From Ureibacillus sinduriensis BLB-1 = JCM 15800 (GTDB lineage: Bacteria > Bacillota > Bacilli > Bacillales_A > Planococcaceae): 64,000 nucleotides of DNA. A program made the position numbers and the translations under genes. Shown here in pieces: positions 59,155 through 64,000 of the stretch. Under the pieces are notes generated by a model. That model was not told the DNA's origin, did not search any database, and was given only the letters and a program-made list of their open reading frames with translations. The DNA lies in assembly GCF_000772955.1 (NCBI RefSeq), contig NZ_JPVO01000055.1:124001-188000 (forward strand), written 5' to 3'. How positions within the stretch are numbered: the first letter of the stretch is position 1; each line of letters opens with the position of its first letter.

Positions 59155-59504
59155 TTAATAATTCCTCCTAGTATGTTGTCATGTTTTTCCGGATTAGCCG
59201 GTTACAAGACTTATTCTAGGTAATTCTTAACAAAACAACCTCACTCGTTGGTGCCAAAGTTTGAACGCGTACGTATACTATTTTTGTAATACTATTTAGA
59301 TTTATTTTGGTACTCCAGAATTTAAGCTTATACTTTAGTGCCACTTTTTACGTATATATGTCTTGGAATATTAAACTATAAAAGGGAAGTAAGTAGATGC
59401 GAATAAGCTTTAGTTGCAGTATCAACAATACGGAAATTGCCCTTGCATGGTATCAGTTAAAAAGAAGGTAGGCGCTGGGGTGGTTCCAACGTCTACCTTC
59501 TTAA
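59155..59504. other. Intergenic region between the coiled-coil and subtilase genes
   Basis: Contains the minus-strand AGGAGG of the coiled-coil gene (just right of 59154) and the subtilase terminator at its right end. The remainder is AT-rich without visible structure. Confidence 0.5.
59456..59502 (-). terminator. Terminator after the subtilase gene
   Basis: On the minus strand AAGAAGGTAG (59502-59493) pairs with CTACCTTCTT (59471-59462), loop of about 21 nt, followed by TTTAAC. Confidence 0.75.
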
Positions 59505-62500
59505 TTAATCTTCTATTGTTCCTTCTTCCAGTACAGCATCCGGTATTACATTTTCATCAACAGCGTCTGTTTCTTCGATATTTCCATTTTCATTCCCTGG
59601 ATTTCCATTGCCTTTTCCAGGAGTTTCTTTTCCTCCACTTCCATTTTCATTCCCATTCCCTTTACCTGGTTTTTCATTGGATTTTCCCGTCTTTTTGATT
59701 TGAATCGTTTGTGATGCAATATTTCCCGCTAAGTCTTCAGCCTCGATGACAAATTCATTTGTACCGTCAACTAATTGAAGTTCTAATTCAACTTGTTGTT
59801 CAAAACCGTTCATTGCATATGGTTCCGATAGTTCATGCATGAATCTTTCATCACCATTCACGGTTAATCTTATTTCATCGAAGTTATCCTTTAAAGTAAC
59901 TACTAAAGTTACAGTGTTTTCTTTAGTATTTTTAGGGTGCTTGCCAACCTCAATAGTAGGCGCTGTCGTATCAACGAAGATTTTGCGCGTGATTTGCATC
60001 TCGTTATCAAACTCATCAATTGCTTTCACGCGTATATCTTGCACGCCGTTTTCCAGATTTAACGTATGAGAAAATTTCATACCATCCATAGCTGCTTCTT
60101 CGTCGTTTACTGTGACAGATTTAATATTGGATCCATCTTCTATTGTTCCGAAAACATCCACTTCGTGTGTATTATAGACATCGAAGAATTCAGGTGCCTC
60201 TATATAGATTACAGGTGGTGTTGTTTCATGTTCGCTTTCAGCTTGCAAGTCATATGCTGCCGTATTTAGTGCCGCATCAACTACATGGACAGTAATCTTG
60301 TCTTTATTTGTTATTTCAGCATCAATAGTAAATGTAGTAGTGGAAGTTGGCAGCACTCCAGAAATTGCTTTATCATTTACTAGCACTTGCCAGTAATCCA
60401 CTCCTGTTCCCGTTTGTGCATCATTGAAATTTGCTGCTGTTACAGTTTTTGTTTCGTTATCAAAGGCAATTTCTGCTGTTGGAGCCGCAGTGTCAATTTT
60501 CACTGGGAAGTCAATGGATTGCCATTGGGCATCCTGATAATCAATGACACCGCTTAGGCGAAGGATATAGTCCCCATCAGCTGCCAGGGCATTATTAATT
60601 TTTCCATCCCAACCATAGTCTAAATTGTACGTATATGGAGGTGTTGTATCTGAAGAAGTATAATGCTTCGTTAAATTGTTCGCAGTACGAATTGTACGTA
60701 AAACATTGCCCTCTGTATCGACAACTTGCACTTTAAATTGCTTTGCGTTACGGAAGAGGGAGAACACAGGAATTGCTAAATCGCGTACTCCATCGTCGTT
60801 TGGCGAGAAACCGAAACTGTTAGGATCAAACCCATCTGTTCCACCAGTAATAAATAATCCTTGTTCATCTGCTAAAGCCGTATAACCCCAGTAACTTAAA
60901 CTGTCCCAGGCAAAATAATCGAAAATAGGGGCATCATCCCAGTTCCCGTTAAAGCCGAAGAAAGGTACAGATAACGGAACATTACCGGTCATTTCCTCAT
61001 TTGGGTCAACTAGAGTGACAAAGCCGTCTACAAAGAATCCATTAGTATAAATCGAACGAATATCAGCTGGAATACCTGATACATCCGCCGAAATTGTGAT
61101 TGTTGCTGTACCGTTGGCAGGAACAGTAACATTTTCAGGCGCCATTATATCAACTTCTTCTTCTGTAAGTACGTATGAACCGATTTCGTTCGGTGCAGTT
61201 ACATACAAACCATCACCAACATCCGTAGGGTAGTCAATTTGAAGCTGTGTATTTACATCGTAAGTCACTTCTTCGTTTGAATAGTTTTTAGCTTGTAGCG
61301 TAAAGGTGAACTGGTCATTAAAAATTTCATTCAATGCAACTTTACCTTCTTTTGAATTGCTATTTGTTACAACTACATTTGTGGAAAGAGCATTTGCGAG
61401 CTGCATTAAACCGGCACCTTGTCTGCGGGGTGAAACATATTCACCATCTGCAAGTTCCACTGGAATGGCAGTATTCATTAATAGGTTTTTTGCAAGCTGA
61501 ATTCTGTCAAAACCGGCTAGTTTAAATTCTGTGTCAACTCGCTCCAAAACCAAAGCACTCCCACCTGCAACATGAGGAGCCGCCATCGATGTGCCACTCA
61601 TTAAACCATATTGATCGTTATTTAATGTAGAGAAAATATTGCCACCAGGTGCTGTAATTTCAGGCTTGAAATCCAGGTTTGGAGTCGGGCCCCAAGATGT
61701 AAAGCTACTCATTTGACCGGCACTTGGATTTTGTATTTCTACAAAATTCCCTTCAAATGAAACTGTGACTGCTTGGCCGTTGTCTAGCGCAGTTTTCAAT
61801 GCTAACCCATCCGACTGTAAGGCAGACATGAATGGTATTGTAATTGCCGGATCGGAGGCCATATTGATTGTGCCGGATGCATTGTTATATACAATTGCAG
61901 CAACTGCCCCAGCATTTTGTGCATTTAATCCTTTTTCAACGAAAGAAATACCTCCGCGAGAAATTAGAGCGATTTTCCCTTTAAAATCTTTCCCCTGAAA
62001 ATCTTCCGGTGTTCCTAATCCTGCATCGATCACCTCAACCTGTCCAGATAATACTGATTGAGGATCTGCACCATTCGCTAAAAGATAGAGTGCGCCTCCA
62101 GCTTTTTTTCCATCAAATTGATAATCGAAACTGTAGGCTGTAATCATGCTATTTTCAATTGATGCTACACTAATTGAATCATTGGAAATACCTGGGGAAC
62201 CTGTTACACCATAATCTTGGTTTTCTGCATATGGATAAAAACTTCCCGAACCATACATATCAGAGTTACCTGAGGAGATAGCAACCATGATGCCATTTTC
62301 CGTTGCTCTCGTAACAGCCTGTTGTTCTGGACTATTCCCATCAACATAGCCGGCTGGCGAACCTAAAGACATATTTATCACATCGGCGTCCAGTTTGATC
62401 GCGTCATCAATCGCTTTAATGTAAATATCCCCGTAAGTAGAGGGGAATAGTGGATCATTGCCGAATACTTTAAGAGCTAATAGCTGTGATTCAGGAGCTA

Positions 62501-63350
62501 CACCTTTAATGCCATTGTTTTCTTCATTGCCGTTTGCCCCAACTGTTCCACCAACGTGCATACCATGCATTGAAGCATCTGGACCTAAATCTAGAATAGT
62601 ATTATTGCCATCCATATAGTTATAACCGAAAGGAACTTTTTCGGTATAGAACTGGCCATTCTCAATTGCCCCACTTGCTAACAATGAAGCAACTTCACTT
62701 TGTGTCAACTCGGCTGTGCTATTATCCGATAGAATCATATCTTTATGGCTAGGGTCAATCCCAGTATCGATAATGCCGACAACCATTCCTTCCCCTTTAA
62801 AGCCATAATCCTTCCATGCTTGCTGAGCTTGTACTAATTCTTTTGAATACACCATATCCGGAGTGAATTCTGGTCTTTCATATTCCATTGCTTCATAGAC
62901 GGCTTTTACTCCGGAAGTCGATGCTATCTCTTCAATATATTTCGCCTCAACCTCCGCTGAGAATCCATTAAAGACGACAGTGAAGTTTTTTAAGTATTTC
63001 ATTGAAGGGGATTTCGATTTTAGTTGAGATTTAACGTTTTTTTGTTCATTTTCAACGGTTGCTTCTATGGACTTTTTTTCTGTTGCTTTTAGTTGCTTAT
63101 ATAGAAGACCTTTGTTTGTGGCTTTTTGAATTGCTGGTTCTCCCTCAAGCTCGACAACCACCCGGACTTTTTCTTCGGGATTTTGTCGATTTAGTAAGGA
63201 TTCCGAGATGTTAACATCTGGCTTTTGCTTTTGAATAGTACGTAAACTTTGCAAATCTTTGCTTGCACTAGCAATACTCACATTAAGTAGTGCTGAACTT
63301 AGTGACAAAATGAAAATAATAGTCACAAGTAAGATTTTCTTTAGCTTCAT
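59505..63350 (-). CDS. Large secreted S8 serine protease (subtilase, Vpr-like)
   Basis: 1281 residues from the ATG at 63350 (GGGGG upstream; the frame extends to 63413 without a ribosome site). Order: signal peptide (KLKKILLVTIIFILSLSSALLNVSIASA), inhibitor-I9 propeptide (~50-150), subtilisin catalytic domain with Asp195 (GIIDTGID), His262 (SMHGMHVGG) and Ser588 (GTSMAAPH), interrupted by a PA domain (~430-525, as in B. subtilis Vpr). Fn3-like and Ig-like domains follow, then a C-terminal tail of Gly/Asn/Lys (GKGNGNENG, PGKGNGNPGNENG) and an acidic end. No LPXTG or SLH motif, so it is exported and perhaps loosely wall-associated. Likely an extracellular protease for nutrient release; B. subtilis Vpr is 806 residues, so it is unusually long. 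Confidence 0.92.
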   Translation of the reverse strand: MKLKKILLVTIIFILSLSSALLNVSIASASKDLQSLRTIQKQKPDVNISESLLNRQNPEEKVRVVVELEGEPAIQKATNKGLLYKQLKATEKKSIEATVENEQKNVKSQLKSKSPSMKYLKNFTVVFNGFSAEVEAKYIEEIASTSGVKAVYEAMEYERPEFTPDMVYSKELVQAQQAWKDYGFKGEGMVVGIIDTGIDPSHKDMILSDNSTAELTQSEVASLLASGAIENGQFYTEKVPFGYNYMDGNNTILDLGPDASMHGMHVGGTVGANGNEENNGIKGVAPESQLLALKVFGNDPLFPSTYGDIYIKAIDDAIKLDADVINMSLGSPAGYVDGNSPEQQAVTRATENGIMVAISSGNSDMYGSGSFYPYAENQDYGVTGSPGISNDSISVASIENSMITAYSFDYQFDGKKAGGALYLLANGADPQSVLSGQVEVIDAGLGTPEDFQGKDFKGKIALISRGGISFVEKGLNAQNAGAVAAIVYNNASGTINMASDPAITIPFMSALQSDGLALKTALDNGQAVTVSFEGNFVEIQNPSAGQMSSFTSWGPTPNLDFKPEITAPGGNIFSTLNNDQYGLMSGTSMAAPHVAGGSALVLERVDTEFKLAGFDRIQLAKNLLMNTAIPVELADGEYVSPRRQGAGLMQLANALSTNVVVTNSNSKEGKVALNEIFNDQFTFTLQAKNYSNEEVTYDVNTQLQIDYPTDVGDGLYVTAPNEIGSYVLTEEEVDIMAPENVTVPANGTATITISADVSGIPADIRSIYTNGFFVDGFVTLVDPNEEMTGNVPLSVPFFGFNGNWDDAPIFDYFAWDSLSYWGYTALADEQGLFITGGTDGFDPNSFGFSPNDDGVRDLAIPVFSLFRNAKQFKVQVVDTEGNVLRTIRTANNLTKHYTSSDTTPPYTYNLDYGWDGKINNALAADGDYILRLSGVIDYQDAQWQSIDFPVKIDTAAPTAEIAFDNETKTVTAANFNDAQTGTGVDYWQVLVNDKAISGVLPTSTTTFTIDAEITNKDKITVHVVDAALNTAAYDLQAESEHETTPPVIYIEAPEFFDVYNTHEVDVFGTIEDGSNIKSVTVNDEEAAMDGMKFSHTLNLENGVQDIRVKAIDEFDNEMQITRKIFVDTTAPTIEVGKHPKNTKENTVTLVVTLKDNFDEIRLTVNGDERFMHELSEPYAMNGFEQQVELELQLVDGTNEFVIEAEDLAGNIASQTIQIKKTGKSNEKPGKGNGNENGSGGKETPGKGNGNPGNENGNIEETDAVDENVIPDAVLEEGTIED

Positions 63351-63720
63351 AATTTTCCCCCTTGCTCCATGTAAAAGTAGTTTAGAATTAACATCAATTA
63401 AATCTAAAAACAATTTAAGATTTAAGAGAGTTGAATCTAATCTATTAGTTTGTTATATAGATTGAATATTCCTTCAATTCGGAATTATTTGATTCGAAAG
63501 AAAGGTAGTTTCAAATATTTCTTGTATCGAAATACTTAAACAGAATTGAAGCAAATAAAAAATGGAGAGAAAGGTGTCGAAAAATCATGGCAATTCAAAT
63601 GAAGTTTGGAAGAAGGTTGGTTCTAATGGGGGACATCTTCTCAGGAGAATAAAACTATTATATTGGAAAAAAAGACTCAAGAAGAGGAGTCCTTCTTAAG
63701 TCATTGGTGTTCTATTGAGA
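63351..63720. other. Intergenic region upstream of the subtilase gene
   Basis: Contains the minus-strand ribosome site of the subtilase gene and the rqcH terminator near 63670. A plus-strand 21-codon ORF at 63587-63652 has no convincing ribosome site. No other structure noted. Confidence 0.5.
63666..63702 (-). terminator. Terminator after rqcH
   Basis: On the minus strand GACTTAAGAAG (63702-63692) pairs with CTTCTTGAGTC (63684-63674), one mismatch, followed by TTTTTTTCC. Confidence 0.88.
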
Positions 63721-64000
63721 TTATTTTTTTAATTTCATGACAAGCTCCTCATCCGGAGTAACATAAAGTGTTTTTTGTTCAAAATAAATGACAAAACCGG
63801 GCTTTGCGCCATTTGGCTTCTTCACTTGTCGGATTTCGGTATAGTCGACCGGCACCGAGGAAGACTCCCTTGCCTTACTAAAATAAGCACTTAAAGTGGC
63901 TGCCTCGAGTAAAGTGGTTTCATCGGGTTCGTTGGAGTGAATTACTACATGAGAACCGGGGATGTCTTTTGTATGCAACCAAGTATCGGTTTTTTTCGCC
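63721..64000 (-). CDS. rqcH: RqcH (NFACT family), 3' part only
   Basis: The minus-strand frame is open to the window edge; only the C-terminal ~92 residues are present. They contain the NFACT-R signature [20 protein letters not shown], then [43 protein letters not shown], and end in KLKK. This is RqcH, which binds obstructed 50S subunits and recruits tRNA-Ala to append alanine tails, working with RqcP. The truncation is only the window end, not a mutation. A terminator follows. Confidence 0.93.
   Translation of the reverse strand, partial: AKKTDTWLHTKDIPGSHVVIHSNEPDETTLLEAATLSAYFSKARESSSVPVDYTEIRQVKKPNGAKPGFVIYFEQKTLYVTPDEELVMKLKK

Noticed and set aside
63587-63652. 21-codon plus-strand ORF upstream of rqcH
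   Set aside because: The nearest ribosome-like AAAGGTG is too far and the product is featureless.

Overview
The window is a contiguous chromosomal segment of a low-GC, endospore-forming Bacillales bacterium. Gene content and order (the ylb block, bshC, the dcw division/cell-wall cluster with spoVD, spoIIGA-sigE-sigG, the ylm block, divIVA-ileS-lspA, then the pyr operon) follow the Bacillus subtilis backbone. Several departures, such as a Mur ligase outside the dcw cluster, no murE/murG/murB inside it, no ylmD, and a Gly/Asn-rich tail on a very large subtilase, make me favour a Lysinibacillus/Solibacillus-like (Planococcaceae/Caryophanaceae) organism. That assignment is inference; there is no rRNA or marker gene here to prove it.

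Layout. 1-17.3 kb: housekeeping ylb-type genes. These are a partial CAP-domain protein (ylbC), a stand-alone MurE-type ligase, ylbF (Y-complex), a glycerophosphodiesterase, ylbG, a secreted protein with a C-terminal stalk-type domain, rsmD-coaD, shortened ylbJ, the ylbL protease, tmcAL, ylbN-rpmF under a perfect sigma-A promoter, an enoyl-CoA hydratase-fold enzyme, a tiny membrane ORF, gerR, panE, a DUF3397 protein and bshC. 17.4-32.6 kb: dcw cluster mraZ-rsmH-ftsL-pbpB-spoVD-mraY-murD-spoVE/ftsW-divIB-ylxW-ylxX-sbp-ftsA-ftsZ, with an in-phase four-copy MraZ operator, a sigma-E promoter before spoVD, a terminator-like hairpin between murD and spoVE, and a sigma-A promoter before ftsA. 32.6-36.4 kb: sporulation module spoIIGA-sigE-sigG, with 0A-like boxes, a candidate sigma-F promoter, hairpin RNAs and a tandem repeat in its intergenic spaces. 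36.5-44.9 kb: ylmC, ylmE, sepF, ylmG, rqcP (ylmH), divIVA, T-box-controlled ileS, lspA, a RluD-type pseudouridine synthase. 45.0-57.0 kb: complete de novo UMP operon pyrR-P-B-C-AA-AB-K-D-F-E with two PyrR attenuators. 57.0-64.0 kb: minus-strand accessory genes (orphan NarL-type regulator, membrane-anchored coiled-coil protein, 1281-residue subtilase) and the 3' part of rqcH.

How the genes work together. Septation (FtsL/DivIB/PBP2B/FtsA/FtsZ/SepF/DivIVA) and precursor synthesis (MraY/MurD) are co-located with the switch to sporulation (SpoIIGA activates pro-sigma-E; sigma-E would drive spoVD; sigma-F would drive sigG). RqcP and RqcH, both in the window, are partners in rescuing stalled 50S subunits. 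The pyr operon carries every enzymatic step from carbamoyl phosphate to UMP plus its RNA-binding regulator.

The most interesting observations are: the solitary MurE homologue with a diaminopimelate-type DNPR motif but divergent central motifs, in what may be a lysine-peptidoglycan lineage; two consecutive terminator-ended structured RNA candidates between ftsZ and spoIIGA; hairpin-forming intergenic repeats; a CTG-initiated spoVE/ftsW behind a terminator; an overlooked 35-codon membrane ORF with a near-perfect Shine-Dalgarno; and compact, legible sporulation promoters.
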